Shown here: piece after piece, positions 11,277 through 22,259 of the stretch
How positions within the stretch are numbered: the stretch's first letter is position 1
How the letters are laid out: each line of letters starts with the position of its first letter
NCBI GenBank assembly: GCA_963576725.1
Contig: OY755252.1
Coordinates: 45,733,552 to 45,797,551 of the forward strand
Source of the DNA: Azorinus chamasolen
Taxonomy: Eukaryota > Mollusca > Bivalvia > Cardiida > Solecurtidae
DNA: 64,000 nt
Direction: 5' to 3'
Made by a program: the position numbers and the translations under genes
The notes under the pieces: generated by a model
Told to the model about the DNA's origin: nothing
The model's input: the letters and a program-made list of their open reading frames with translations, nothing else
Database searches by the model: none

Positions 11277-11679
11277 ATCATTTAAATGTATTGTGTAGGT
11301 TTGATGTATGTTAGGTATAAGGTTCAAACCCCGACAAGGAGCCTTAATACAGTTATATGCAACCATTGTAAGTTGTTCTGAGATTTAGAAGATTTATTGG
11401 TCAGTTTTATCAAATATCATTAGCAATTAATGATATAGCATTAGCTCTCGATTATTATGCATTATATGCATTGATATGTTTTTCTAAGGAGGTAAACTGA
11501 AGAATTTTGATTAACGCCATACTTTGACATTCAGTTTAAACGTAATCGAAACAGGTTGTACAATTAGTTAGATAATGCCAAACTTCGTCACCGAGTCATC
11601 AATGCGGACTTATAAAACAGGTGCGTTTCTTTGCGTAAATCTGGTATCTTGTTTCGGCATTATTCCGTACTAATTTTAG
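11277..11679 (+). other. BEL 3' untranslated region
   Basis: No coding signal. A purine-rich TTTTAGGGGAG at about 11675-11685 is a candidate polypurine tract, which would place the 3' LTR start just after it. This is uncertain because the 5' LTR start is outside the window. Confidence 0.4.
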
Positions 11680-11684
11680 GGGAG

Positions 11685-12065
11685 CCATGCAAATGTGGTG
11701 CGAATTTGCTTTTGTTCGAAATCATGCTTGGACGAATATTGTTTAAATTCTTACTTGAGTAGTCTCCCTTGTTTAGCTGCGTTTCCGGTGGCCATTTTGC
11801 GATATTGCGACCCACGTGCGTTCAAACACCAAATTAAAGAAATCCTTAGTAGTAATAAAGCCCAAAGAGGTAAGAGTGTTCTAAACTTTGCTTTAAACTG
11901 TTAAATCACATTTTACTAGTAGACTTGCGTACTCCAAGACTTAAATTACAAATTTATATCGGATTTCCTAACTCAACGAAGACTTCACGTTCGGACCAAT
12001 TGGCTTCGCCTTTTCGTACATAACTTCATAGACTGTGTGAATAATAATTGTATCATGTTTAATTC
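11685..12065 (+). repeat. 3' LTR of the BEL element, first part
   Basis: From 11955 the sequence matches window positions 1-111. The part before 11955 has no partner in the window, so its start is inferred from the candidate polypurine tract. The LTR is interrupted at 12065 by the fold-back element and continues at 16613. Confidence 0.7.
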
Positions 12066-12179
12066 GGGACTCCCTAAAACGAATGACGAATGAAAATGGA
12101 ATGACGAATGACAGGTAGTATTTTTACAATGACTGGTCCCTTGTCATTCAGTTTGTTATAAGATGGAACGACAATGGTT

Positions 12180-14176
12180 ATAGATAGAATGACATACATT
12201 TGAGACATTGTAGTCGCCATATGACTTTTTGGAAATGAAATGACAATGGTGTAAGGTGGAATGACAGTTATTATAGACGGAATGACATACTTTTGAGACA
12301 TTGTAGCCCCCTTATGACCTTTTAGAAATGGAATGACACTATATAAGGTTGAATGATAGTTATTATAGGCTGACTGACATACTTTTGAAACATTGTAGCC
12401 CCTTATGACCCTTTGGAAATGGAATGACACTATTTAAGGTGGAATGACAGTGCCTATAGGTGGAATGACATACTTCTGAGACTTTGTAGCCTCGATATGA
12501 AATTTGGGAAATAGAATGACACTTGAGTAAGGTGGAATGGTAGTTATTATAGGTGGAATGACATTTTTGAGACATTGTAGCCCCAATATGACCTTTGTGA
12601 AATGGAATGACACTGTTGTAAGGTGGAATGACAGTTATTATAGGCGGAATGACATACTTTTGACACATTGTAGACCCCATATGACATTTTTGAAATGGAA
12701 TGACACTATTTAAGATGGAATGACAGTGCTTATAGGTGGAAAGACATACTACTGAGACTTTGTAGCCCCCATTTGACCCTTTGGAAATGGAATGACACTG
12801 TTGTAAGGTGTTAGGTGGTAGAATGACATTTATTATAGGGGGAATAACATACTGTTGACACAATATAGACCCCATATGATCTATTGGAAATGGAATGACG
12901 GAATTTAAGGTGTAATGACAGTGCTTATAGGTGAAATGACATACGTCTGAGACTTTGTAGCCCCCATTTGATCTTTTAGAAATGGAATGACACTTGTAAG
13001 GTGGTATGACAGTTATTATAGGTGGAATTACATATCTTTGAGACAGTGTAGCCCCATATGACATTTGGGAAATGGAATGACACTGTTGTAAGGTGGAATG
13101 GCAGTTATTATAGGTGGAATGACATATTTGTTATGCATTGTAGCCCCCATATGACAGATGGGAAATGGAATGACACTGTTGTAAGGTGGAATGACAGTTA
13201 TTATAGGCGGAATGACATTTGAGACATTGTAGCCCCTATTTGACCTTATGGAAATGGAATGACACTGTTGTAAGGTGGAATGATAGTTATTATACTATTA
13301 GGTGGAATGACATATCATTGAGACATTGCAGCCCCGTATGACATTTGGGAAATGGAATGACAATGTTTTAAGATGGAATGGCCGTTATTATAGGTGGAAT
13401 GACATATGTTTTAGACATTGTAGCCCCCATAAGGCCTTTAGGAAATGGAATGACACTGTTGTAAGGTAGAATAGGCGGAATAACATACATTTGAAAAATT
13501 GTAGACCCCATATGACCTTTTGGAAATGGAATGACAGTGCTTATAGGTGGAATGACATACGTCTGAGACATTTTAGTCGGCATATGACCTTTCGGAAATG
13601 GAATGACACTGTTATAAGATGGAATGACAGCTATTATAGGTGGAATTACATATTTTTGAAGCATTGTAGCCGCCATATGACAGTTGGGAAATGGAATGAC
13701 ACTGTTGTAAGGTGGAATGACAGTTTTATTATAGGCGGAATGACACACTTTTGTAAGGTAGAATGATGGTTATTATAGACGGAATGACATACTTCTGAGA
13801 CATTGTAGCCCCCATATGACCTTTTGGAAATGGAATGACACTATTTAAGGTGGAATGATTTTTGCGACTTTGTAACCCCCATATGACATTTGGAAAATGG
13901 AATGACACTGTTGTATGGAGGAATGTCAGTAATTATAAATGGAATGAAATATCTTTGAAACATTGCAGCCCCCATATGACATTTTGGAAATGGAATGACA
14001 CTGTTGTATGGTAGAATGACCGTTATTGTAGGTGGAATTACGTACTTTTGACACATTGAAGCCGCCATATGACCTTTTGTAAATGGAAAGACACTATTGA
14101 AGGTGGATTGACAGTGCTTATAGGTGGAATGAAATATATTTTAATTATTGTAGTCCTCATATGACATTTGGGAAAT
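12180..14176 (+). repeat. Left arm: ~93-bp tandem satellite, about 20 units
   Basis: The unit contains three GGAATGACA copies plus GACATTGTAGCCCCCATATG and TTTTGGAAATGG. Unit length is about 93 bp with small indels. Because 93 is divisible by three, long frames with a 31-residue period appear on both strands; I regard them as by-products of the repeat. Confidence 0.9.
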
Positions 14177-14865
14177 TCCTCTTTGCTTGTGCGACGACGG
14201 AAAAGGCTTAATACTCTATGAAGATTCCCTCTTAAACCCGTTTACGGAGGGAGGAAATTAGATATTTGTACTTTGCCAGTTCTGTCGTACCCCAAATGAC
14301 TTCTCCACAGCTGCTCTGACCTGAATAGTCATCGAGTACATGTCTACGATGTCAAGTTTATTCTTTTTCAAACAAAACAGTTGTGCATGCTTAATATCCA
14401 CTAGTAATTGTATCTTCCTGCGATTTATCTTTTATTAAATGTCGGTGTAGAAGTGTTTCATATAGTTTTCCCGTACATTTAAATGATGACGTCGCTTGTT
14501 TACCTCTAACGTTTATTTTCAAATCATTTTCATTTTGGCAGACATCGTTATGCATGTTGTGGAGTTGTCTGGAGGGGGAATTTTATTTACATTTTGACTT
14601 TGGTGAAAGTGGGAAAAGGACGAGGTTGGGTACCCGTAAATCAGGTTTAAATCCCCCAGTAGCTTATATTGGTTGCTGGCCGTTCAAAGGCGGTACTCCT
14701 GCTTTCAGCCTACGGTCAATTTTGTTGTTTAGTATGCTTAATGTGTAATGTTTTTCGTCTTGATATGCGTCCTGTTATGTTTTATCTTGTGGCTTTACCG
14801 TTTCTTGTTTGATGGTGTTTGGTGCGGTGTCATTTCGTGTGTGGCTCTCCCTGTTTGACTATTTG
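14177..14865 (+). mobile_element. Naiad-type 3' end at the centre of the palindrome
   Basis: This starts at CTCTTTGCTTGTGCGACG, which corresponds to the last codons of the Penelope-like RT frame (compare 59636). It continues through the 3' UTR with AAATCAGGTTTAAATCCCCC, the stem CAGTAGC / GTTGCTG (14657-14678) and GGCCGTTCAAAGGCGG, and ends near GTGTGGCTCTCCCTGTTTGAC. Satellite arms of opposite orientation abut both ends. It is a diverged subfamily, closer to the 51480-52100 tail than to the others. Confidence 0.8.
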
Positions 14866-16500
14866 TCCATATCTACAATGTCTCAAACGTATGTCATTAC
14901 GCCTATAATCACTGTCATTCCACCTTACAACAGTGTCATTCCATTTCCCAAAGGTCATAACGGGGCTACAAAATCTCAAAAGTATGTCATTCTACCTATA
15001 ATAAATGTCATTCCAGCTTAAATAGTATCATTCCATTTCCAAAAGGTCATATGGGCGGCTACAATGTCTCAAACGTATGTCATTCGGTCTCTAATAACTG
15101 TTATTCTACCTTACAACAGTGTCATTCCATTTCCCAAATGTCATATGGGGGCTACAATGTCTCCAAAATAGGTCATTCCACCTATAGAAACTGTCATTCT
15201 ACCTTACAACATTGTAATTCCATTTCCCAAATGACATATGGGGGCTACAGTGTCTTAAATATATGTCATTCCACCTATAATAACTGTCATTGCACCTTAC
15301 AACAATGTCATTCAATTTCCCAAAGGTCATATCGGGGCTACAAGGTTTCAGAAGTATGTCATTCCACCTATAGGCAGTCATTCCACCTTAAATAGTGTCA
15401 TTCCATTTACAAAAGGTCATATGTGGCTACAATGTGTTAATGTCATGTCATCTATAAGCACTGTCATTCCACCTATGATAACTGTCATTCTACCTATAAT
15501 AACTGTCATTCCACCTTAAATAGTGTCATTCCATTTCCAAAAGGTCATATGGTGGGCTACAATGTCTCAAGAGTATGTCATTCGATCTGTAATAAATGTT
15601 ATTCTACCTTTCAACAGTGTCATTCTATTTCCCAAATGCCATATGGAGGCTACAATGTCTCAAGAATATGTCATTCCGCCTATAATAACTGTCATTCTAC
15701 CGTGCAACAGTGTCATTCCATTTCCCAAATTTCATATGGGGACTACACTGTTTCAAATATATGTCATTCCACCTATAACTACTGTCATTCCAACTTACAA
15801 CAGTGTCATTCCATTTCCCAAAGGTCATATCGGGGCTATAAAGCCTCAGAAGTATGTCATTTCACCTAAAAGCACATTCATTCCACCTTAAATAGTTTTA
15901 TTTCATTTCCAAAAGGCCATGTGGGGGCTACAATGTCTCAAAGGTATGTCATTCCACCTATAATAACTGTCATTCCATTTCCCAATTGTTATATGGGGGC
16001 TACTATGCCTAAACAATATGCCATTCCACCTATGATAACTGTCATTCCACCTTACAACAGTGCCATTCCATTTCCCAAAGGTCATATGGGGGCTACAAAG
16101 TCTCAAAAATATGTCATTCCACCTATAATAACTGTCATTCCATCTTATAACAGTGTCATTCCATTTCCCAAAGGTCATGTGGGGGCTACAAAGTCTCAGA
16201 AGTATGTCATTCCACCTATAAGCACTGTCATTCCACCTTAAATAGTGTCATTCCATTTCCAAAAGGTCATAAGGGGGCTACAATGTCTCAAAAGTATGTC
16301 ATGCAGCCTATAATAACTGTCATTCCACCTTACAACAGTGTCATTCCATTTCCAAAAGGGCATATGGGGGCTACAATGTCTCAGAAGTATGTCATTCCGT
16401 CTATAATAACTGTCATTCCACCTGACATCGGTGTCATTCCATTTCCAAAAGGTTATATGGCGACTACAATGGCTCAAAAGTATGTCATTCTATCTATAAT
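14866..16500 (-). repeat. Right arm: ~93-bp satellite in inverted orientation
   Basis: The same 93-bp unit is read as TGTCATTCC on the + strand (reverse complement of GGAATGACA). About 17-18 units follow. Together with the left arm it forms a palindrome of more than 1.6 kb per side. Confidence 0.9.
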
Positions 16501-16612
16501 CATTGTCATTCCATCTTATAACAAACTGAATGACAAGGGGTCAGTCATTGTAAATAATACTGCCTGTCATTCGTCATTCCATTTTCATTCGTCAGTCGTT
16601 TGAGGGAGTCCC

Positions 16613-16860
16613 TATAATTATATTGAATTGATTCTATATTTGTAGTTGTATGTATAGATCTATCGAACTGCTTAGTTCTGCATGACATTAAGTGTGCCTC
16701 GTTGTCTGTATTTGCAGTTCGACGGTGGTGTCGGATCAGTGAATGTTGCCTTGACATGAATAAAACCATCAGTTGAAGTAATGGCTACACGTTTGCGTTC
16801 TGCGTTACATCCATTGCGTGGCCCGGCAATACTGCGAGATGGGCATTACCGTTATAATCA
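16613..16860 (+). repeat. 3' LTR of the BEL element, second part
   Basis: This continues the LTR after the fold-back insertion and matches 103-348 at high identity (TGTATGTATAGATCTATCGA in both). It ends TTATAATCA at about 16860. The left flank of the element is outside the window, so a target duplication cannot be checked. Confidence 0.8.
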
Positions 16861-17254
16861 CAATAAACTCGGACTTCAACCCATGCGAAATCCCTCCCCA
16901 TACCATAACCGATAATCCGCCAAACCTATTGCTCTCAAGAACGCCCGCGTTATTTCAGGTACCCTGCGTTACTTGTTCTTCACACTGTATAATGTAGTAA
17001 AAGCTTAGCCCCTGCCAAACATTTATTTCTGTTTAGTTTGTCATACAATTCACTGACTATCAGACAGGATTTTTTCAGTAAACTAATTTCTTATATTTCA
17101 TGTCAAGCAACATTCTTGAACACATGCATGGAAAAGCTATGGCTTACCCTTTTAAAGTAAAGGATATATAAGAAACACTGCTTTGAAATTAATTGCATTA
17201 GTTTCTGCAATTTTTCACTCATACACAATCGTGATATCATGCATTCTTATTCAT
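16861..17254. other. No recognisable feature
   Basis: Non-coding flank of the BEL element. I see no gene, long repeat or hairpin here. Confidence 0.4.
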
Positions 17255-17425
17255 ATGGTTACGAATTGTGCACCACTGGTCGCCGAATTTTCTGTACTGC
17301 TATGAGAGAGATTTCATGTTACATTTAAATCCACAATCACAAAATAATGTTATAAAGGCCTTCACTGACACTTCTCGATATTTGGACATTTTAACTTAGA
17401 TAATCTGTTCTTTGATGAAAACGTT
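17255..17425 (+). pseudogene. Naiad-type RT fragment
   Basis: The DNA matches 30035-30200: ACGAATTGTGCACCACT (GTNCAPL), CTGCTATGAGAGAGATTTC and TCTCGATATTTGGA. It is a ~170-bp piece of the RT palm with frameshifts and nothing matching on either side. Confidence 0.75.
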
Positions 17426-17705
17426 GGAACATGTTTGTGTAATTGGAAAAACGACACATCTTAAGTGCATCGTAAGTGATTTATGTTCCATCAAAGATAT
17501 TTTAAGGTTGTTCATATGTGAAAGAGATGGAAAGGCACTTGTATTTGTACATCAAGAAGGCAATACACTAGTGTGAACAAAACATATACCACGATATGCA
17601 AGACTTAAGATGATGTAAGAGGCAATAAAAACAATTACACATGTAGACACAGTAAAACCTCGATATTACTGACACTACAATATGTACCATTATTGGACTT
17701 TAACA

Positions 17706-17796
17706 CAGGTGGCAGCTGAATGCATGGTAAAGTCTTGACGAAAGCTTTTGTATGAGCTTTCTGTTTGATTTTCACCCTGCATTAGGCAGCTGCCTG
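17706..17796. repeat. Palindromic MITE-like hairpin, family H3
   Basis: CAGGTGGCAGCTGAATGCAT is matched by CCCTGCATTAGGCAGCTGCC on the other side of a ~50-bp loop. Relatives occur at 44676, 45514 and 55709. Confidence 0.55.
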
Positions 17797-17989
17797 CCTA
17801 CAAAGAAACATTCTTCGTCAATAAAAGTTTGTAGTGTCGAGTTAATACTGTATCTAATTTCAAAACTCAACATACTTATATATGTCCCTGGTGCATACGA
17901 ATTCGACCTGTAAAGCCCTTCCCCGTAAACCGCACCTGAAATGTAAAGCAAATCAGGGTCCATGCTTATAAAACTTTTAGTTGAGTGAG

Positions 17990-18097
17990 TTCGTTCTCAA
18001 GTTTTTGATTGATCCGATTTGAGCCTTTGGCTCAAATCTGACCAATCAAAAGCTGGAAAACTCAAATCTGACAAATCAAAAGCTTGAGAATTAATTT
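17990..18097. repeat. Imperfect palindrome
   Basis: TTCTCAAG and CTTGAGAA form the outer arms. GATTTGAGCC / GGCTCAAATC form an inner perfect stem with a 3-base loop, and a second copy of CTCAAATCTGA follows. No other copy was seen. Confidence 0.5.
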
Positions 18098-18136
18098 GCG
18101 GTCATTGTTTGTATTAGGTCCGATATTGGTTAGACG

Positions 18137-18610
18137 CGGTTGTTGTAGATTAGTCGGAGAGGGGATACGTTTATTTACACTGTTTGTCTTTTAGGATGGG
18201 GATGGAATAAGGGTGAGGTTGGGCGCCCATAAACCGGTTTAAACCCCCGGTGACTTTTGTCACTGACCGTTCCAAGGCGGTACTTCCATCTTCCTCCTAT
18301 TGAATGTTTGTTTTGTCTTTGTGCGTCTCTTGTTGTTTTTTCTACCCATGTACATTTGCTGTTTCCTTGTGTTGCTGTTCGGGCGAGTGTTTGTTCTGTA
18401 TGTGGTATTTCCTGCATGACTCATTTTTGTACTTTTAAATCAGTGACTAATATTTTTTTGTTGCAAGGTGATCAAGACTGATTTTTATTATTTTATGTGT
18501 TGTGTTGATGCGTGTCTCGTAATTTTTGTGTTGTACATGTGCGGCTTTGTGTTTGATGATGTTTGGTGTCATACCATTTTGTGTGTGGGGCTCCCTGACT
18601 GAATGTGTTT
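18137..18610 (+). mobile_element. Naiad-type 3' tail, ~0.3-0.47 kb
   Basis: This matches the 59885-60180 tail, including GTTGGGCGCCCATAAACCGG, the AGTGAC/GTCACT-type hairpin and ACCGTTCCAAGGCGGT, ending TTTTTGTACTTTTA near 18440. The stretch 18470-18610 resembles the longer tail end of the 14177 and 49563 copies (TTTTGTGTGTGGGGCTCCCTG). It may be a composite of two tail types. Confidence 0.75.
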
Positions 18611-20405
18611 CTCACGTTTGTATATTGAAGCAAATATAATACCATGGGGAAGTGTTCAATTATCAAACCAAACGTATCGAGTGTTGAGTGAACACATACT
18701 TCAACTACATTTTTTAACCCTTTTAACTAACTACCTTCATTCAACTGAATTCTGTTCTCTCATTTGTGTATATTCACACGCATGGAAGATATTTTCTTCT
18801 CATATGTTTAACAATTTTCCTTGGCAAAATTGCTTCAGGAATTGAGTCTATCATACATGGTTAATTTGGACAATAACGTAAATTAGTCTACCATTCAATG
18901 GAATATGCACTAAAAATCGTATATGTATATGTACTATTGTCGGTGTAGATCAATCTACATCGCAGCCCCTAGTCAGATACAAGATCCGTCTGATGTTGTT
19001 CTGGCCTGTGTTTAAAGACGTTAAAAGACGTATTTACGAGGTTACATTGGTACTAGTATTATGACTGTGACATCAAACATCGAAAAAATGGTTCTTACGT
19101 TCGTGGCTATCGCTTATGCTCCAAACCAGCAGGAACAGACAAATAACAACAACTGTGTACATCGCCCTCATTATCAATCAATTCGGTTATCTAGTAAAAA
19201 AGAACACATAAGGCATTAATCCTAGTACATTCGTGTTTTTCTTGGTATTGTCGTATCATCATTATATATCAAGTAATTCACATTTGAACACCGTGCAATA
19301 TGTCCTTTACATATACATTAAACCTGTGATAGTTTGAACACAAATACTCGTATATAATTATATGACTATCTGTGTTTACGACATATCACCCCCTTTCAGA
19401 ATTTATATTGTAGTTTTCTGCATGATTATGAAACTGCATGACGCAACGACCTGCCTTAATAGATATACGTTTATCCTTACTGAATTTTTACAGTCATAAA
19501 AACTCAAACTAAAATGAGAAATAAAACTACTGGCAGAATGTTAATGGTTATATTATTGGGAACAACGGGTAGACTAATACCAAATACATATGATCCGTTC
19601 TCCAGGAAAACCTGCCTAAATGATATCGCTTATGACGTCGGGAAACCCCGGTATTTTGATGACGTCCTATTAATCTGATTACAACGTGAGCTAGGTAACT
19701 CTGCTCTGTTTGCCAATGAAATGAGATACGTTTCTTTACTTTCTATAATGACTTCAATGTCCCCCCTTCCACATTTCATGGAATCTTTAATACTTTCCCT
19801 CATTCAAGCGGTGTTCGAGCGAGGGCTTAAAAAGTATACGCACATGGAGGCACGAGGTGTAAAGCGGTGGAGAGTGTTTGAGGGGGGTCCCTACCAGCTG
19901 GAGGTGGTCTGGGGTCCCCCGGAATAAATAAGAGGTTTAGATGTCAAATGGTGACAAGACTTGGACATACGTTTTCATGGTAATAACTTGCAATTCATAG
20001 TTTTCAATAATTATGTCTATTTTGAACAAAGCCTTGTCAACATGTAGATCTACCCTTTTTATTTTGAAGTTCAGGATGGTGTTTCGGAAATGAATGCATG
20101 TAAATGTGTGCCTAATTTCTCTTTCGATGCGTAATCCAACCTCGTCATGATATCCATAAAGTTGTAACCTACAATCAAGAATAGGTCATATGATGATTGG
20201 ATGATACTAAATAGACTTAGTGTGTAAATTTACTGTTTCGATACCCCAGGCCGTCTGACACGTCAAGCGGTGATGAGATATAAAGGCGCGACGCAACCTA
20301 TTAAATGTTTTCAGAATCAATGTTTGTCTTTGAATGAATGGTCTGATTTGCCTTTTCATGTTTTTTTATTTAAATACATGGAGCTTACAAAAAGCATACG
20401 TATCA
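18611..20405. other. No recognisable feature (1.8 kb)
   Basis: Non-coding, AT-rich. I see only short chance frames and no clear repeat of the kinds found elsewhere in the window. Confidence 0.4.
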
Positions 20406-20655
20406 TTAACCCTTTCCCTGTTCTATGTGTATTCTAAAGTTCAATACCCACTGAATATTCATGAACAAAATGGTTATAATGAAATATGGAAGATGTAATA
20501 TCGGAAGTCATTTAAAAACTAAAGAAACAGTTCTGTCAAATTCCATTGGCAAACAGAGCAGATCCTATTCAGACGGCTCCTATAGGAACCATCTGATCTG
20601 GATCTACACTATTTGCAAACGCGTGAAAACACATGTATATGAAGGAAAGGGTTTA
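20406..20655. mobile_element. TTAA-flanked MITE with internal palindrome (H1)
   Basis: The left end is TTAACCCTTTCCCTG (20406-20420) and the right end AGGAAAGGGTTTA (20643-20655). Inside, GGCAAACAGAGCAGATCC...GGATCTACACTATTTGC (20550-20624) folds on the centre CTCCTATAGGA. TTAA ends with CCC-starting inverted repeats fit piggyBac-type MITEs. Confidence 0.55.
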
Positions 20656-21770
20656 TACATTAATCTCGAAGTGTTTAGGACTGTATACATGATTTACAAT
20701 GATTGGCGACAACACAAATTAATGTCAATAAATCAGGTTGAGAGAACGAGGGGAACACATTCTCAACCCAATGATGACGTATTTCATACGTCATAAGGTA
20801 TCATGACTTCTAATTTTATGTTATCAAATAAATAACATCCTACAGTTTGTGTCGAAGCAAACATTGCCATGAAAAAAATCCGTGACACAAATGACGTTTA
20901 TGAATATTCATGAAGTGACAATTTCTAGCATTAATCTTCATTAGGGAATAGGTTAACATGTACAGTTAAATTAAAACTCTATTAGCAACAATTAACTCTT
21001 ATACCTTATGGCGCGAACGTAAACGTTATCATCCACGGACGTCACGTCGTAGACCCGTTACGCCCACATCACATCGGTTGTTTATATATTTATACTTTGA
21101 AATCGGTCTTCCTTAAAGTACCGAACTATCAAGTCGCATTTATATTTCCTGTCATAACATTGGCTTATGTAAGGCCGTTTGATCTTCCTGCATTCTAGAA
21201 TACCAACTGCCCAACCGATAGACAGTAAAATATATGGCAACCAATTTTGTTTACAGTTGAATGGATTAAAATATAACTGAATCAATTTATAACATAGTAA
21301 CTAGTGAATTACTATACTGCCAAATATGTTGTAAAATAACGATTTTTTTCAGACCAACACTCATTTTACTTGAAATGTGTTGATTACGCTTCTGATTTCA
21401 GTTATAAATACCGACACCCATTGTACAAAAACAGCTATGAATGTGTCAGTTATTAGGATAATATCATAATTCATTCATTGGTTTTTATTCAGAAAGATAG
21501 CATTTTCTAAAAATAAAAAAAATACCATAATCGCACATTTTGTTATTTAGGCGTGTTTTCCTGCTTAACGGCTCATGTACAATATGCGTAAACAGGTAAT
21601 CCAGCAATAGATCCTACGTTTTTTTAAACGAAACCATGCGTAGTGTCCACTCTTTGCAATTGTGTCGAACATGCCCACAGTCTCTATGTTATCGTAATAG
21701 CCATCAACATTCTTAAAGTAGGTTATTCTTCGAAAGCAAATCTAGTATTGCAAAATGAGAAAATTGCCGA
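20656..21770. other. No recognisable feature (1.1 kb)
   Basis: Non-coding and AT-rich with no family match found by eye. Confidence 0.4.
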
Positions 21771-22210
21771 GTCTGTAATTTTCTCTTTTCGCATTTCTAC
21801 TTTTCTTTTGAAAGATCAACCATTTTCAGAATATATATATTTGTTCAGTAGCAGTTATTTAAGGTGCAACACTACTAACGCCCCCCCCCCCCCTAGCACC
21901 GGAATAAGTTGTATTTGTTTCTATAACCAAAACATCGAAACTTGTGACCTGAAAGGCCAGAAAATATAACAACAGTAATAAGGAAGTACTGGCATTTTTA
22001 CGACCGCTACATCAGCACATAATATCTGCTTTTGTGAAGTACTTGAATTCTGGAAGTAAACAAGATCATGGACAGTTATTAAAAGTGCAACACTACTTAA
22101 GCGGTGTTCATTTTCCATAATCATTAACATCGAAACTAGTGACCCACAAGAACCTGAAAATATAACAGCACTGCGAATGAATAACGCGGCCACTGTTACG
22201 GCCGTTAAAT
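21771..22210. repeat. Hairpin-rich repeat, copies B (degenerate, mixed strands)
   Basis: 21771-21836 matches the + orientation end (GTCTGTAATTTTCTCTTTT, TTTCAGAATAT). 21845-22040 and 22076-22210 match the - orientation (GTGCAACACTACT, CTAGCACCGG, AAAATATAACA). A run of 14 C at about 21881-21894 lies where other copies have CCCCCTAGCACCGG. Confidence 0.6.
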
Positions 22211-22259
22211 AGACGAAATGTTCGAAAATTATATTTTCTAATTTCAAAAGTCATATTTC

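Larger units (their letters stand above)
12066..16612. mobile_element. Fold-back DNA element with 93-bp satellite arms
   Basis: The ends are GGGACTCCCT (12066-12075) and AGGGAGTCCC (16603-16612), perfect inverted 10-mers. They are followed inward by about 110 bp of near-identical unique terminal inverted repeat and then by inverted satellite arms. The flanks TTTAATTC (12058-12065) and TATAATTA (16613-16620) match at six of eight positions and fit an aged 8-bp target duplication of a TATAATTC-like site, as present at 103-110 of the other LTR. An 8-bp duplication fits hAT-like or sea-urchin TU-like fold-back elements. No transposase is encoded, so it is non-autonomous. Confidence 0.8.
1..16860 (+). 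mobile_element. BEL/Pao LTR retrotransposon, degenerate, heavily nested
   Basis: Direct repeats at 1-348 and at the split 3' copy (about 11955-12065 plus 16613-16860) bound a gag-protease-RT-RNase H-integrase series in the BEL order on the + strand, ending in a DUF5641-like C-terminal domain. The 5' LTR is cut by the window edge. The LTR copies differ at roughly one base in ten over the comparable stretch, so the insertion is old. The coding part has stops, frameshifts and a deletion, and carries an L2-like LINE, a Naiad 3' tail, a hairpin-rich repeat and a fold-back element. It cannot be active. Confidence 0.85.

Noticed and set aside
12074..16603. Long frames with a 31-residue period (YVIPPIITVIPPYNSVIPF type) on both strands
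   Set aside because: They arise because the satellite unit is 93 bp. They occur in several frames and both strands, with no start or stop logic.
12066..16612. CRISPR-like array
   Set aside because: The repeats are contiguous 93-bp units without spacers in a eukaryotic transposon context.
19721..19927. 68-codon frame with a GGPYQLEVVWGPPE end
   Set aside because: Short, no homology recognised, no neighbouring exons.
20461..20796. 111-codon frame as a host gene
   Set aside because: It begins inside a MITE and crosses the H1 palindrome. No domain and no exon structure are visible.
21881..21894. C14 run as a G-quadruplex or regulatory element
   Set aside because: It is an expanded version of the CCCCC stretch of the hairpin-rich repeat and may be slippage or sequencing error.
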